The notes below the pieces were generated by a model that saw only the letters and a list, made by a program, of their open reading frames with translations, made no database searches and was not told the DNA's origin. From Astropecten irregularis (taxonomy: Eukaryota > Echinodermata > Asteroidea > Paxillosida > Astropectinidae), in contig OZ020250.1 of assembly GCA_963971285.1 (NCBI GenBank), positions 16,662,499-16,726,498 on the forward strand: DNA of 64,000 nucleotides. Reading direction: 5' to 3'. Shown piece by piece: positions 12,301-21,459 of the stretch. A program made the position numbers and the translations under genes. Each line of letters begins with the position of its first letter. The first letter of the stretch is position 1.

Positions 12301-15300
12301 TTGCTGAAGGAATCCGAAAAGTCCTCTGTAAACTGTCTCTGTTTGCTTTTTATAAAAATGAAGCACTGTCATATTTTATTATTTTGTTCCTGCATTCTCT
12401 AAAAACATTTCTTGTGGCATAAGATAAATATGTTAATTTTGTACCAATTCACTTGTTTATTGTGCATTTTATAATTTTGCAGTAAAATTCTAAAATGTAT
12501 TGTGACCATCATGCAAATTAGTGTACACAAACACGTACTTCTTTTTTTCCCATTCTTTTGAATTTTATTACAGTGGAATGCCACTATAACAAACATAGCT
12601 TTATATATCAAACATTTGACCAAACATCATCCATGGCTCCTTAATTTGTGTGTGCAAAACATATTGTAAATGCCATAAGCATTGGTGGCTTAAAACTGCT
12701 AAAATGAACAACTGCTATAGCAGACTATTTCTATGGATTGTGCTGTACATTCCACTGTAGTAGCAAGCCAATTTTTTGGCAGTCATTTATCAACAGTCTC
12801 AAGGGAAACTTATGGGCTGAGACAATTTTTATAGTCAATTTGGAGGCAACAAACTACACGAAAATGCAAAAAGTTAAACTTTTTCAGCAGTTCTGTAGTA
12901 AGCAAGACATTTTTCCTCACATTGTTTTGAAAACTCCCAGGAAAATTATATTTTCATCTTTATGATTGCCTAAGTTGATTTTTTTTCAGTAAAGTTGTCT
13001 CATGTTTCATATCCCTGATTATTAAAGTCGCATCCACGTAACCTTTGTATCCATTTCAGCAATGCATCATATGACTTTAAGTCAACTAGTCATGAGCATT
13101 ACACAGTATCCGAACCACAATTCTAGAGGTCAGTGTAATTTAGCTGTCACTCCATTTCCTGGTTGTCACTAGGTTAGGTAGGTTCACACAACAGATGTTC
13201 CAGTACAGTAATTGTAATTTTCATGTGCATTGTGTACCATTAAAGCTAATGGTCATACTTTGGTTTTTGTCAAGGAAATACAGATTCACGGACAAAGATA
13301 TCAAGGAATGTACAGTAACAGTCATCTGTGAAAATTTCAGTCCCATACGGTGCCCACTTGTTGAGAAACCAGTGAAAAAGTCTTTTCTCTTTTAATTTTG
13401 ATCTTTAAAATATCAAAAATAGTTTTGGTTACTGGTTTTACTCTTGTCTGGATAAATACAGCATTCCAGGCAGAAAAATTGAAACGGTTTGTTTCTACCA
13501 GCACCATCTTTATACCCTGTAGGTTATAGGTAAATCTGTGAAGATTTCTGTTTAAGTGTGTTACCAAAGTATGATACTACCTTTAAACTGGCAGAAATGA
13601 GATGGGAATGTGCCTAGTTTCCTGACCTCGTTTGATGATGAAAAGTACTTACACACAATACCAAAAAAGAAGAAAAGAAAGCCAAATTCACTCTGTGCAT
13701 AAAGATAGTCTAATTAGGTTTTTATGCCAGACTACCGTACCCGTAGATGTTTCTTTTGTTGACAAACAATCGTTCCTCGTTGGCATGGACCATCAAATCT
13801 CGACAAAGAATTTCATTTTGCCTGACCTTGAGACCAAATTCATTATTTGTTGCAAACTTTCTATTTACAACAGCTATACAAAATATAGTTTTGTGTTTGT
13901 TCCCATTACATTGAACACTTTTATGGAATGTTCATGGACTATTCTGTGCAATCGTCCAATAGGCCTAACCCTTGTATTAAGGGAAACTGACTGGATTTAT
14001 TTGAAGTTATTGAAAGGTGAACGAAGAAACATTGACTATACATGCAGCATGTCCCCCAAAAAAGGCCAAACTGGGGAACCATTATGTTAAAATTAAACTG
14101 TTTGTCACTTCAAGATTCAGCTATTTGATACAACCATGTCTTGGCTATCACCATGTATCACCATTTAAGCAAAATCGGGCTGAAATTGGTGAAAAAATGA
14201 CCAAATGAAAGAGTACTCTTTATAAACAAATTTGCAGTATTCCAAAATAAGAGGTTAATACACACATTAATGTGTATTGAAAGAAAGATGAAAATCGAGT
14301 TTTGAGGTTGGGTAATTCAGTCTTATTTCCCCCCTCAATTTCAGTCCAATTTTGCTCAATTTCCACATGATGATAGCCAATACATGGCTGTATCACATAT
14401 CTGAATCTTGAAGTGATAAACAGTTTAATTTTCATATAATAGTACTCGACTCAAAGTGTTGCATTTTTTTGGGACACCCTGTATACTTCCCAAACAGGGC
14501 TCAGTTGTACATTATATGATATTCTGGGGGTAAAAGGTTCGAATCCCACTCCAGTAAATTTCTCTTTAGTTCACCATTCAATGAACATTCTGAGAGGGGC
14601 AAACTGAACACTAATTACTCTGAATTCTAATACTCATGTTTGCTGATGGTCACCGACATCACAAGAAAAAAAACGTGTTCATACCCGATTTCCTCTTTTC
14701 CTCCTGAACTCTTTGAGATCTTGCTGAGAGTTCTGCCAAACGTCTCCTCTGCTTTCGCTCTGAAACAAAACAACAGACAACAAAAATTAAAAGAATTTTA
14801 CAAAAATTAAAGAATGCATTATAAATCAATCTGAAAAAGAGACCTGTAAAAATCCTACAACAGTCTACTTTTGTATAAAAATGAAGGTTTCCAATTTCCA
14901 TATTCTTTTGTCTCCTTGAGTAGGGGGATCTTTTTGAAAAAACCTTTTGGCATCTCATGAAATAACATTCAAGGTACTTTTTTTTTCCCTTCGGACAATC
15001 CAAAAAATGGTGAAGGCATTTTTTTTTTCAGGGAGCCTTTTTTGGGAAGCGGGAAGGGGAGAGTTACATGTACTGGTATCAAAGAAGTACCGGTTTTCTG
15101 AAGTGGATTGTGCAATGTACATTTGCAATTGTGGCAAATTGTATACAGTAGGCCTACTAGTTGACTTCATGTTTTTACTCCTGGTAACAAAATGTTTGTA
15201 AATAAAGAATGGTTGCTCAAGGCTTGTCTTAGTGGGCTGAGTGATATTGCAGTCTTATCTTTCTAGTAATGTAGTTTTATGAAACTGGGCTCTATGGAAT

Positions 15301-18300
15301 AACTGGAGTGGAGTTATTTATGCTACCAGCTGACATTTAGGTTGTCCCAAGCAACAGGGCAGCCCAACATTTCAAACCCGGATTCATAGGGCAAAAATCT
15401 ATTTATTTCCACCTTTCGACTCTCGCACAAACCAATAAAAATGCATGTAGACAATGCATACAGTGCAGTACATACAATAACAGTGTACATGTACAGATGT
15501 ACATGTAGGGCCTATCCTTTACAGAACAAATCATGAATTTACATGTAGTTTCTAGTGCCTTATCTGGTTTTTATTCATGTTGACTTAGTGTACACTTTCT
15601 TATCAGGGAATACAGATAAGCAGCTTAATACATGTTTGAACAAGGCACTTATAGGACTGTAATACCAAGACTGGGGGGGGAAAAGGGGAATTTTTTTCTT
15701 GTGGGGGGGGGGGGGGGTTAAGCCAGGAAGATGGGTGTATTACATAACATGCAGGATGGAATTTTCAGAGTTGAAAATAATATTAATAACAATACAAAGT
15801 TGAAATCATTCTGCAATCTGCAAAGCATGATGGGAAGGCCAAGTTCTACACGGTTTAATTAAAAAAGAATGGATGTAACAAAAGAAAACACAAGACTTCA
15901 AAGATTTTTGTTAGCACAAGAAGTGTGTTTCTGAATTTGTAAGTTTGACCATGTTGTTACCAGTATATGCAAACTTGTACAACTTTTGTTGAGGTCAGCT
16001 GGTTTGGACGGTTAAGCAAACTGAAGCATTATTTAGGAGGTACACATTTGGGCTGGATAGTTGATTTAAGCTCCTTTCAAAATTAGAATCCTTGGGAAAT
16101 AGCTAGTCAACACCTTGGAGGCTAAAATCAAATATTCACATTTGGAGTTTTACATCAAACCATATTGCATTTGTATATCCCAAACATAATTTTTTAACAA
16201 TACCTGAGGTTTTGTATATTAAATGTACGTCGTCAGCTATTTCTTTCCTGTTTCCTGTGACACCATGTGACCTACAGTCAAGTACCGGTATTAAACTTCA
16301 TACTGCACCTTTGAACTATGGCAAGTACTAAATGAGCAAACAAACTTGAGCTACCGGTAATTGCTATAATTTCATGAAATCTTGGTAACCCAGAGTATTC
16401 AATTGTTCGCCCTGTTTTATTAAATAGGGCTCCGCGCTCGTCACGTCATATTCAGAAGTTCGGACAAACAAGTCGCACGCTGCCCCATTAACTTACACGT
16501 AAACGTTGTGATGTTTGTCCGAACATCCGGGTAACTATAGCTGTCCGATATAAAGGACGTATTCTATGAATAGCTCGAGCGCGGAGCCCTATTGCTGAAT
16601 CACAATCCTGAGAAGCTTGTGATTTGGAGAATAGCACCTAACTTTTTGCCTTTTAATGGTTTTCATTTCATGCAAACTAAGAGCAATAGCATGAGTAAAG
16701 AGTCTGTTTTAAACAGTAAACACAGACTGCTTCAAATCTATGACCCAACTCTGTAGGCCACCAAACAAAATGGTGACATAATTTGTGCTTTGTAAGCAAA
16801 CGTTGTTTTCAGTAAGAAAGTAGAATGTCCAGATAGAAAAGCATTGCTGAAGACTGTTGTTGTAGTTGCTGAAAGTGTGTACAGTGGGACGTCACTATAA
16901 CAAACACTCCGGGATGCACAGAAATTTGTTGTTATAGTGGTAGTTCGTTATAGTGAACACTGTTCGACATGCCTACATGTTCGCCAAAGAGGTGTTCGTT
17001 ATAGCGGCCTTCCACTGCATATACTTTGAGAAGATAAAGGGTGTCAGAAACAGCAAACAAGTTGTCCATAAGACAGACAGACACCACTCTGACTAAACAA
17101 ACAAACAAACAAACCATCTTTACCTTTGCTTGAGGAACTCTTCAAAATCTTTGCACATCTCTCGGCCATCTTTCATGCGTTTTAGCAGGATATCATATCC
17201 ATTTGTACTGTTAAACTCTGTGTCCTGCAAGAAGAAAAAAAAACTTCACAGATATAAACTTCACCTTGAATTATGGAAATACCGGCGACCCATCTGAATG
17301 TTGAATCAATGGTTGAAATGACACGGAGCATGTCTTTATGATTTACATTGAACCTTTGTTTTTCTTTGAGTCTCTAGACCCAGGTCTAACTCACTATAAC
17401 AATTTCTGACTGGAATTGGAACCGGGACCAACAATTCTGGAATTTACTTCTTCATTATCTTGAGCAGTTTGTATTACGATAGTTATTTTTGGAACGATAC
17501 ATACTTGTACATGTACTGGATCTGCTTCAGTCAGTTTTTCTTTCTTTGTACATGCTTCAATGACTTAATAATAATTTAAATAATGAGAAAAATAATGTAC
17601 CTTTTGCAAAATCCCAACCTACTAAAAAAATTTATAGTCAGCCCCTCCAACGTTTATTTAAATCTTTCAATTTCAAAAGAAATGCAATTTCATTGGAAGT
17701 GGTGTACTACGAGTTGGTCGGCGTATGAGCTGGCCTGTGTACAAGACTACAGGTTGGTCTGTGTACAAGCTGCTTGGCGTACAAGTTGGTTGGCGTACAA
17801 GTTGGTCGGTGTACGAGGCTACGAGCTGGGGCGTATGACTATGAGTTGGACGGCATACGAGTTGACCAGCATTCATTTTGCTTTAAAAACCTTTAGAGTC
17901 ATAAGTCTAATTTTAAAACAGTAGAAGTAGAACTACATGTAAAACTAAGAAGGTATTTAAGAACTGAAAATAATTGTTGAGTTTCTATTAAAGTACTAGA
18001 CCTAGGCCTAGTTCAATTGTAAATCTTCACAATCACCACACTTATTATTATTTCTGTTGAGACCAATTTTGACGTCTGCGCAAGTTTAAAACTGAATTTA
18101 ACATTCATTTGGGATTTTTTTTAACCATGGCACGTAGCTACCGTCACATCGGTTAGGCCTAGGTTAAAAACGTTAGACGCAGCTCAGGCTCACAGGTTAA
18201 AAACAAGTCACTTCGGACATGACAAATGGTTAAAGATTGCACTCAAAATTTCTAAATAAAGCTCAGATCATGACTCCACTATGCTGGTGAATAAATCTGA

Positions 18301-18395
18301 GTTAGGGTAGGGAAAAATTTACTGATATAAAATCCAGACTAGACTCCAACCATGGAGGAAGAACTTACCCAAAAGCTATCCACAAAGCGCGTCAT
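200..18395 (-). CDS. PSTPIP1: PSTPIP-type F-BAR/SH3 adaptor gene (11 exons, 3' end outside window)
   Basis: The locus joins 11 exons: 18369-18395, 17124-17224, 14685-14759, 10914-11118, 7968-8066, 5768-5813, 4879-4958, 3703-3801, 2884-2980, 1965-2120 and 200-303. All are GT-AG and in frame, giving 363 codons from ATG. Residues 1 to about 260 form an F-BAR domain, then a linker with two proline motifs (LPPLPG, LPPPPT), then the first strand of an SH3 domain ([10 protein letters not shown]). Vertebrate PSTPIP1 has the same layout at 416 residues; PSTPIP2 lacks the SH3, so this resembles PSTPIP1 or the unduplicated ancestor. The family is known to bind curved membrane, PEST-type tyrosine phosphatases and actin regulators. 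By alignment A227, W229 and E247 match human A230, W232 (phosphatase contact) and E250. The remaining SH3 should lie left of position 1. Orthology comes from remembered family sequence, without a search. Confidence 0.93.
763..1098. mobile_element. GGAGCC-hexamer TIR element, copy 1
   Basis: The termini GGCCATTTTCCAAACCTCGG and CCGAGGTTTGGAAAAGGGCC are inverted. The right subterminal part (about 935-1080) is expanded into mixed GAGCTG/GAGCCG hexamers that give spurious Glu-Leu/Glu-Pro frames. The core (TTCATTGAAGCTGAAGCTCC and CTACTTCCGAACCACAGCC) recurs in the other copies. No transposase. Confidence 0.85.
1410..1555 (-). repeat. GTCGATTTCACAAAGCCCTA element
   Basis: In reverse: GGGTCGATTTCACAAAGCCC, TACGATCGATCGTAACTTGA, GGGCTGCAATGCATCATAAG, and GGTGAAATTGACC at the far end. 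Complete homologue at 60843-60967. Confidence 0.75.
1641..1745 (+). mobile_element. tRNA-derived SINE
   Basis: A box TAGCTCAATTGGTAGAGCAC and B box GGTTCGAATCCCGCTCCA, followed by a shared tail (TTTCAATGAATAAAATA). The acceptor arm does not pair properly, so it is not called as a functional tRNA. Confidence 0.82.
1829..1945 (+). mobile_element. tRNA-derived SINE
   Basis: A box TGGCTCAGTTGGTAGAGTGC, B box GGTTCGAATCCCGCTCCA, tail CACTTTTCAATGAAATAAAA. Next to the 1641 copy; its tail ends within 25 bases of PSTPIP exon 10. A B-box-only relative is at 391-445. Confidence 0.83.
1965..2120 (-). CDS. PSTPIP1: PSTPIP exon 10 (proline-rich linker)
   Basis: 156 bp, residues 277-328. It begins [16 protein letters not shown], matching human PAPVPYQNYYD, and continues into a low-complexity linker with LPPLPG and ALPPPPT, plausible SH3 or EVH1 ligands. 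Tyrosines in VYECYYK are candidate phosphorylation sites by analogy. Acceptor tgccag, donor CACCTG|gtaagg, phase 1. Confidence 0.9.
2255..2492. mobile_element. Large foldback element
   Basis: Arms of roughly 100 bases are inverted: GTGGATCGGTTTGTGGAAAC, GTACTTTCGCACTTCTATTT and CTCGTAAGGTCTCAACG at left mirror the right side (GAAATAGAAGTGCGAAAGTA, CACACACCGATCCACAT). The hinge is the GACTAGAGCAGGCTAGTC palindrome. It would form a very stable hairpin in RNA. Confidence 0.85.
2884..2980 (-). CDS. PSTPIP1: PSTPIP exon 9 (end of F-BAR)
   Basis: 97 bp encoding [20 protein letters not shown] then [12 protein letters not shown]. Human counterpart: [20 protein letters not shown] followed by QAKSTGTEP. 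The acceptor ttgatag has a weak pyrimidine tract but keeps frame. The donor is CCAG|gtaacc, phase 1. Confidence 0.92.
3320..3612. repeat. Dispersed element with GTGTTCCACTTGAGCGAAC end
   Basis: Left GGGGTGTGTTCCACTTGAGC and an imperfectly inverted right part, GTTCGCTGGAGAGGAACGCT and CCCC. Internal TTCGTCATGTTCGCGTTACG repeats. No coding capacity. Boundaries approximate. Confidence 0.55.
3703..3801 (-). CDS. PSTPIP1: PSTPIP exon 8 (F-BAR distal helix, PEST-phosphatase contact)
   Basis: 99 bp, residues 212-244. It encodes [20 protein letters not shown] and then [12 protein letters not shown]. It matches human [20 protein letters not shown], including the Trp needed for phosphatase binding in human PSTPIP1 (W229 here). 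The donor is GACAAG|gtacgt. Confidence 0.95.
3932..4085. mobile_element. Foldback element
   Basis: Inverted arms of about 60 bases (AATGGGAGACTTTTGAGAAT, TCTTCAAGTCAACAGCGCAC) around a GC-rich hinge of alternating purine/pyrimidine, GCACACGCACGCAC and GCGTGCGCGTGCGC, a possible Z-DNA former. Confidence 0.82.
4140..4326. mobile_element. pogo-like MITE, copy 1
   Basis: Left CAGTGGAACTGCGCTATAAT, right GTTCGTTGTAGTGGCATTCC and ACTATA. Several internal GTTCGTTATAGTGGT-like units. CAGTGG ends with TA duplication are typical of pogo/Tigger elements. Confidence 0.75.
4364..4798. mobile_element. 435 bp TIR element, TA target
   Basis: Ends TAGACCGATCCAGTAAGCC and GGCCTACTGGATCGGTCTA are inverted, with TA duplication. 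Internal CpG-rich part. Mariner/Tc1-like by its TA target (inference). It ends 80 bases before PSTPIP exon 7 begins on the + axis. Confidence 0.82.
4879..4958 (-). CDS. PSTPIP1: PSTPIP exon 7 (F-BAR)
   Basis: 80 bp, phase 1 in and 0 out, encoding [20 protein letters not shown] then QMAQVCV. Human counterpart: [20 protein letters not shown]. Two donors three bases apart are possible (TGT|gtggta or TGTGTG|gtatgt). The second is chosen because it gives a gapless alignment and the better donor. Confidence 0.9.
5768..5813 (-). CDS. PSTPIP1: PSTPIP exon 6 (small F-BAR exon)
   Basis: 46 bp micro-exon encoding [15 protein letters not shown] (residues 170-184) between acceptor tgtacag and donor AGCTG|gtaagt. 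It fills the gap aligned to human QNKARQCKDSATEAE and restores phase 1 for the next exon. It would be missed by open-frame searches. Confidence 0.85.
5855..5965 (-). mobile_element. tRNA-derived SINE (minus)
   Basis: Reverse B box (GAAGCGGGATTCAAACCTAA) and A-box region (CTACCAACAGAGGTATCCAG) of the same family; tail toward 5855. Confidence 0.78.
6258..6723. mobile_element. GGAGCC-hexamer TIR element, copy 2 (about 38 hexamers)
   Basis: It has the same core as the copy at 763-1098. Its ends diverge to GGGGCCTTTCTCAAAGCTC and a matching right end, TTGAGAAAGGTT. Between 6454 and about 6683 there is a near-perfect run of roughly 38 GCCGAA units. Frames through it read (Lys-Pro)n, (Leu-Arg)n or (Gly-Phe)n on different frames and are not genes. 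Confidence 0.88.
7064..7389. mobile_element. TTAA-B MITE
   Basis: Starts TTAAAAGTACAGCCCAGGAT. A near-palindromic body reads the ACCCAAACAGAAATTTTCAC segment on both arms. It ends AATCCTGCACTGTACCTG. It shares the 'cagatttacRTATAACTTTC' and 'TTTATCCAGAAATTAG' blocks with family A. Confidence 0.8.
7737..7915 (+). mobile_element. TTAA-B MITE fragment
   Basis: TTAAAGGTATAATACATGATTG start, then the CACTCACACTTTGTATGATC and GAGCTCAATGGGACATATCT landmarks of the family; right half missing. Confidence 0.75.
7968..8066 (-). CDS. PSTPIP1: PSTPIP exon 5 (F-BAR)
   Basis: 99 bp, phase 0 to 0, residues 137-169. [20 protein letters not shown] corresponds to human [20 protein letters not shown]. It ends [13 protein letters not shown] with donor AAAAG|gtaagg. 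Confidence 0.93.
8210..8660. repeat. Cluster of GGAGTTAGGAGGGCCTGACG ends
   Basis: Four occurrences in about 450 bases (8218-8268, 8352-8402, 8440-8485, 8605-8650) of a conserved terminal motif, GGATCCTGCTAGGATCGAAA then CGCGTCAGGCCCTCCTAACT, in both orientations. Looks like nested or tandem foldback insertions. Confidence 0.75.
9835..10618. mobile_element. GGGGCCAATTTCAT-ended element interrupted by other repeats
   Basis: Left end GGGGCCAACTTCGCGGCCCT at 9837 and right end TAACAGCTCCATGAAATTGG plus CCCC at 10618 belong together. The middle (about 9900-10430) is foreign: a GGATCC/CGCGT-ended unit and a piece of SINE tail. Confidence 0.7.
10668..10792. mobile_element. 125 bp Harbinger-like MITE
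   Basis: Inverted ends GGGCCTGTTTGTTTAA / TTAAACAAACAGGCCC with a 3-base ATT flanking duplication. GGGCCTGTTT termini with 3-base duplications suit PIF/Harbinger. Internally rich in GGATCC. Confidence 0.8.
10914..11118 (-). CDS. PSTPIP1: PSTPIP exon 4 (F-BAR core coiled coil)
   Basis: 205 bp, residues 68-136. It starts [20 protein letters not shown] and contains [20 protein letters not shown], matching the human EEFRERQKEQRKKYEA stretch. It is charged and heptad-like, as expected for a BAR-superfamily helix. The acceptor lies directly against an (AAT)n microsatellite (ttattattag), an unusual acceptor tract. The donor is ATGCAC|gtgagt, phase 0. Confidence 0.95.
11100..11140 (+). repeat. (AAT)n microsatellite at PSTPIP exon 4 acceptor
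   Basis: TCTAATAATAATAATAATAA starts one base upstream of the exon. It replaces a normal pyrimidine tract on the minus strand (read as repeated ATT). Confidence 0.9.
11630..11735 (-). mobile_element. tRNA-like SINE (minus), second family
   Basis: Reverse B box GGATTCGAACCCACAATCTG and A-box complement AGACCACTAGGCCACGGCAC. Flanked by an A-rich AAACAACACAAACAAACAAA tail on the far side. Confidence 0.7.
11926..12240 (+). repeat. 155 bp tandem duplication
   Basis: Two units (from 11926 and 12081) begin GAACTTGCCAATGAAAATAA and end ACAGTCTGCTTT. They differ by a few substitutions and small indels. Within PSTPIP intron 3-4 territory. Confidence 0.9.
12571..12757. mobile_element. pogo-like MITE, copy 2
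   Basis: Perfect terminal CAGTGGAATG/CATTCCACTG flanked by TA on both sides (atTA...TAgt). Confidence 0.82.
13240..13586 (+). mobile_element. TTAA-A MITE
   Basis: TTAA at both ends. Left terminus degraded (AGCTAATGGTCATACTTTGG), right terminus intact (CCAAAGTATGATACTACCT). Internal landmarks: GTCAAGGAAATACAGATTCA, CATCTGTGAAAATTTCAGTC and a TTTATCCAGA/CTGGATAAATACAGC segment. Confidence 0.85.
14685..14759 (-). CDS. PSTPIP1: PSTPIP exon 3 (F-BAR)
   Basis: 75 bp, entered in phase 2 after a tttcag acceptor. It encodes [20 protein letters not shown] followed by GKEEIG. It aligns without gaps to the human [20 protein letters not shown] region. The donor is ATCGG|gtatga. Confidence 0.92.
16423..16593. 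mobile_element. TIR element, AATAGGGCTCCGCGCTCG ends
   Basis: AATAGGGCTCCGCGCTCG at left, CGAGCGCGGAGCCCTATT at right, 18 perfect inverted bases. A second internal inverted pair (GTTCGGACAAAC / GTTTGTCCGAAC) also folds. Confidence 0.88.
16882..17017. mobile_element. pogo-like MITE, copy 3
   Basis: CAGTGGGACGTCACTATAAC at the left, GCGGCCTTCCACTG at the right; internal GTTCGTTATAGTGAACAC. It lies about 110 bases from PSTPIP exon 2 in the intron downstream of it. Confidence 0.78.
17124..17224 (-). CDS. PSTPIP1: PSTPIP exon 2 (F-BAR helix 1)
   Basis: Acceptor ttgcag and donor AAAG|gtaaag bound 101 bp encoding residues 10-42. It contains [20 protein letters not shown] and then DFEEFLKQ, the signature first helix of PSTPIP F-BAR domains (human: [20 protein letters not shown]). 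Exit phase is 2. Confidence 0.95.
17225..18368. other. PSTPIP intron 1
   Basis: Holds the 17705-17872 minisatellite; otherwise unremarkable. A first intron is a common place for enhancers but no motif is claimed. Confidence 0.7.
17705..17872 (+). repeat. Minisatellite, about 16-18 bp unit
   Basis: Degenerate units around GTTGGTCGGCGTACGAG and variants (CTGGCCTGTGTACAAG, TTGGTTGGCGTACAAG) repeat roughly ten times. Translated frames are not gene-like. Confidence 0.82.
18369..18395 (-). CDS. PSTPIP1: PSTPIP exon 1 (start codon, 9 codons)
   Basis: The exon reads MTRFVDSFW and is followed at once by a consensus donor (GG|gtaagttc). Human PSTPIP1 begins with an equivalent stretch ending in DAFW. 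The frame stays open upstream with no further in-frame ATG for at least 60 bases, so this ATG is the likely start. Phase at exit is 0. Confidence 0.85.
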
Positions 18396-19069
18396 AATGT
18401 CATGCGTGTTTGCCTTGTCACGTCTCAACAGCTGAATTCGCAGTAAGCCTAACGTTACAGAGTAACAGACAGATGCACTGTTTTTGCCAGTCTACCTCAC
18501 CAATACTAGCAGTGACGCTCTCCTGTCGTATGGAGGTCTTATACAAGTACTGCATCCAAAATGGATGTTTTTGTAACACTTTCAGTATTCCGATCTTGTT
18601 ATTTTCCGAAAAAGTCCCCACATTAGCATCGGGTTTCAACCCCGGACACGGAAGTATTAAAAGGAAATACTAGACTGGCACCCATGCCCACCGGTTATAA
18701 GTGTTTGCGTATATCGAACACGGGGAACCATACATAAACAATCACCACCCGCAGACTTCCAGGTTCCGACGACTGTTTCATGGCAATCGCGAATGTAGGC
18801 AGAGCTCGACTAGCGACTATTTTATTTGCTCATCTATCGAAAATCAATACATGTAATCATTGACTTGAATTAATGAAACTGAAGGCTGAATTGTAAGGAA
18901 AGCGTCCAATTATTATTACACTTTCTTTATCGTTTAGAGAGTCCACGTCTGAATTGAAACCAAAGTAATTACGGTGGAATTATTATTATATTAAGGCATG
19001 CTTTTGCAGTGGGCGGGCACCGTTGCGGCGTCGCTTGGCTAACTTGTGGATTCATTCGCTGGCGCATGA

Positions 19070-19640
19070 CAGAGGGCGACAAACACAAATGCACCACAAA
19101 CCGCTGGGTGCACCGCATTAAATAAACTCCCATTGACCTCAGTGTAAAATCCCTCAACTTCAGAGTAAAAAAAAACCTCATCCAGGAGTCTCTCAGTTTT
19201 TGGTGCAATACTGTAATGGTAGTTCGAACCCTCATCTACCCAATTCTTTTCAATTTTTGGTTAGCTAACCGATTCAATTTTATTTTATAATTGCCCCAAG
19301 AAAACTGAACACCCCAAAAATGTCCTTTTTCCGTAACCGACTTAACTTGCTACCAGAGTTTTCATGAAGTAACCCTCCACGTTCAAAACAATGTAGGACC
19401 AGATTTTAAGCCAACATTTCTCATGCCTCCACAACAGGCTGAAGCACTGAACCCCCAGGTTGTGATAGCCCGTCATAATTACACTATATATTAATTGCAT
19501 GACCCCCCCCTAAAAAAAAAATGGCTTATTAAAAAAACATTTGAGGCCGGGTACACAGAATAATTATGATAAATCAGGTCGGCTCATGACAATGCAGCAA
19601 TTAATTGTAGGCAAAGGAAAATTATTTTGAGCAACGTGTT
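19070..19640. repeat. Roughly 530 bp dispersed repeat, copy 1
   Basis: Matches 24345-24860 over its length: TAAATAAACTCCCATTGACC, CATCTACCCAATTCTTTTCA, GAAGCACTGAACCCCCAGGT. Both copies are in the same orientation. Between the genes. Confidence 0.87.
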
Positions 19641-20750
19641 TGCCGCCCTCTGTCGGTGATTTCCAACCAATTTTATAGAAGGACGATATAAAACGCTCAC
19701 CTGCAAAAGTAAAATAGTGATTCCCGCCACTTTGGTGTAAAAGTGTACAAAACAGGGCAACGGAGAGGAGAGTTATCTTTATAATTCAATTTATAAATCT
19801 ATATTTATTCAGATCACAAATCTTTCCGAAATAGGTTTAACTAAAAATGAAATAATGACCGAGGTTAACATAATTATTAAGAAAGTGACCTTCACAAAAA
19901 ACGTGTTATTGGTTTGAAGTTCTTTTTTACAAAATTAGCGCTGGCAAAAAACTGATACGGACATGTGGACAAATAAACCAATTTGCTTCACTGAAACATT
20001 CAGCAACACAAATATGTTATTTCTAAAATGTGTGCAAAACTATAATCAATACAAAAATATACAGTGAATGAAAAAATCACGTATAGGCAGGCTAGTAATG
20101 ATAATAGACAAACATACCAAACTCTCCAAATATTCTGGTCAGCACACGGTAATTTTCTTCCCAAGCATCTGTCCGAATTCTGGGACAATTGCATCTGAAA
20201 TGCACTAAAACTTGCGAACAAAATGACCGGTTTATTAGCTACAGAACTGACCATCGATGTAACGTAAGCAATAGTTTATAGACGTACAATTTTTGCACAG
20301 TTTCACATGCCCATCTCTGTGTGAGAGTGTAGCAGTTTCAATGTTACAAAATGTCATAGTCACAACTGTTATTTTTGCCATGGGCTTAAATTCGGCTACG
20401 TCGTGCCAGATAAGAGAACGAAAACACACACACACACAAAACTTGAAAACCCCAAAATCCCGGGGCTTAAACACCAATGCAGGCTATCACAAGATTATAA
20501 TTAGTATACTTCCAATTAAATTGATTCCAATTTTTTTATAAGAACTTATAATTAGCTATTTACATTATTGGTCCACGACATCAAACGAGCGTCAAAATTC
20601 ACAGCGAAGCTCTTGGAAACAAAAATCCCACAAAACACTGGAGGACATTGCTTGTGAATGATATATTTTGAGGAGTTGTTTTTCTTCTGATACCTGGCAT
20701 TGCATCACAATGCATATTGCGTATAATTCATTCGCTCAAATATATGCGGG

Positions 20751-21080
20751 GATATCATACTTTGTTTTTTGTCAAAGAAATATAGATTCATGGGCAAAAA
20801 TTATCAAGGAAGATACAGTAAAAGTCTTCTGTGAAAATTTCAGTCCCATACGCATTTTTGAGAAAACAGTGAAAAACAGACACAGTATTTTTAAAGTCTT
20901 TTCCCTGTCTTTTTTGATCTTTTAAAAGATCAACAAGATTTTCGGTCGTTGTTTTTATCTGGATAAATACAATTTTAACGGTATGTTTCTACCACCACCA
21001 TCTTCATACCCTGTAAGGTATACGTAAATCTGTAAACTTTTCTTTTTTGGTTTCTTACCAAAGTATGATACTACCTTTAA
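20751..21080 (+). mobile_element. TTAA-A MITE
   Basis: Left end eroded (ATATCATACTTTGTTTTTTG), right end CCAAAGTATGATACTACCTT with TTAA. Lies between the two genes. Confidence 0.82.
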
Positions 21081-21459
21081 AATTGAACTACTTATTATTT
21101 TGCTTGGAGTCAGGAGGCTCTGACGTTTCGATTTCTAGCAGGATCTTTTACAATGCTAAATGAGCCTTGAAAAGTTTAATACTGCACGAAGGCTGATTAT
21201 CATAATCACTGTAATATACTTTATATAACACATTTTAAAAAGGAATAATGTTATATTTGTTTTCACCTGAGAATAATCTAATATCCACAAATTAGTGTTG
21301 GTTACTCTGTTATTATAATAAATGGTTATTTATATTATTTTATATAATTATTCGTTTTCATTTTCATCGTTTTCGCACACGAACAACCAGAGCTGTTCAA
21401 TTATTTCTGGTCCCCCAAACCACAAGAAAAACAACAGTAGCATAATAAAACAATGTCAA

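Larger units (their letters stand above)
11119..14684. other. PSTPIP intron 3
   Basis: Contains a SINE, the 155 bp tandem duplication, a pogo-like MITE and a TTAA-A MITE. The 152-codon frame at 13632-14090 lacks any family resemblance and is probably chance. 14040-14420 holds an inverted repeat around GCTATTTGATACAACCATGT. Confidence 0.75.
14760..17123. other. PSTPIP intron 2
   Basis: Mostly unique AT-rich DNA with one poly-G tract, a TIR element (16423-16593) and a pogo-like MITE. No gene seen. Confidence 0.75.

Noticed and set aside
13632..14090. 152-codon plus-strand frame in a PSTPIP intron
   Set aside because: No recognisable domain, no splice context, composition like the surrounding AT-rich intron, and it overlaps repeat-like sequence.
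18418..18673. Frames just upstream of PSTPIP exon 1 as extra N-terminal coding sequence
   Set aside because: The in-frame reading upstream of the chosen ATG lacks another Met, and human PSTPIP1 starts at the equivalent point. The listed frames are in other registers.
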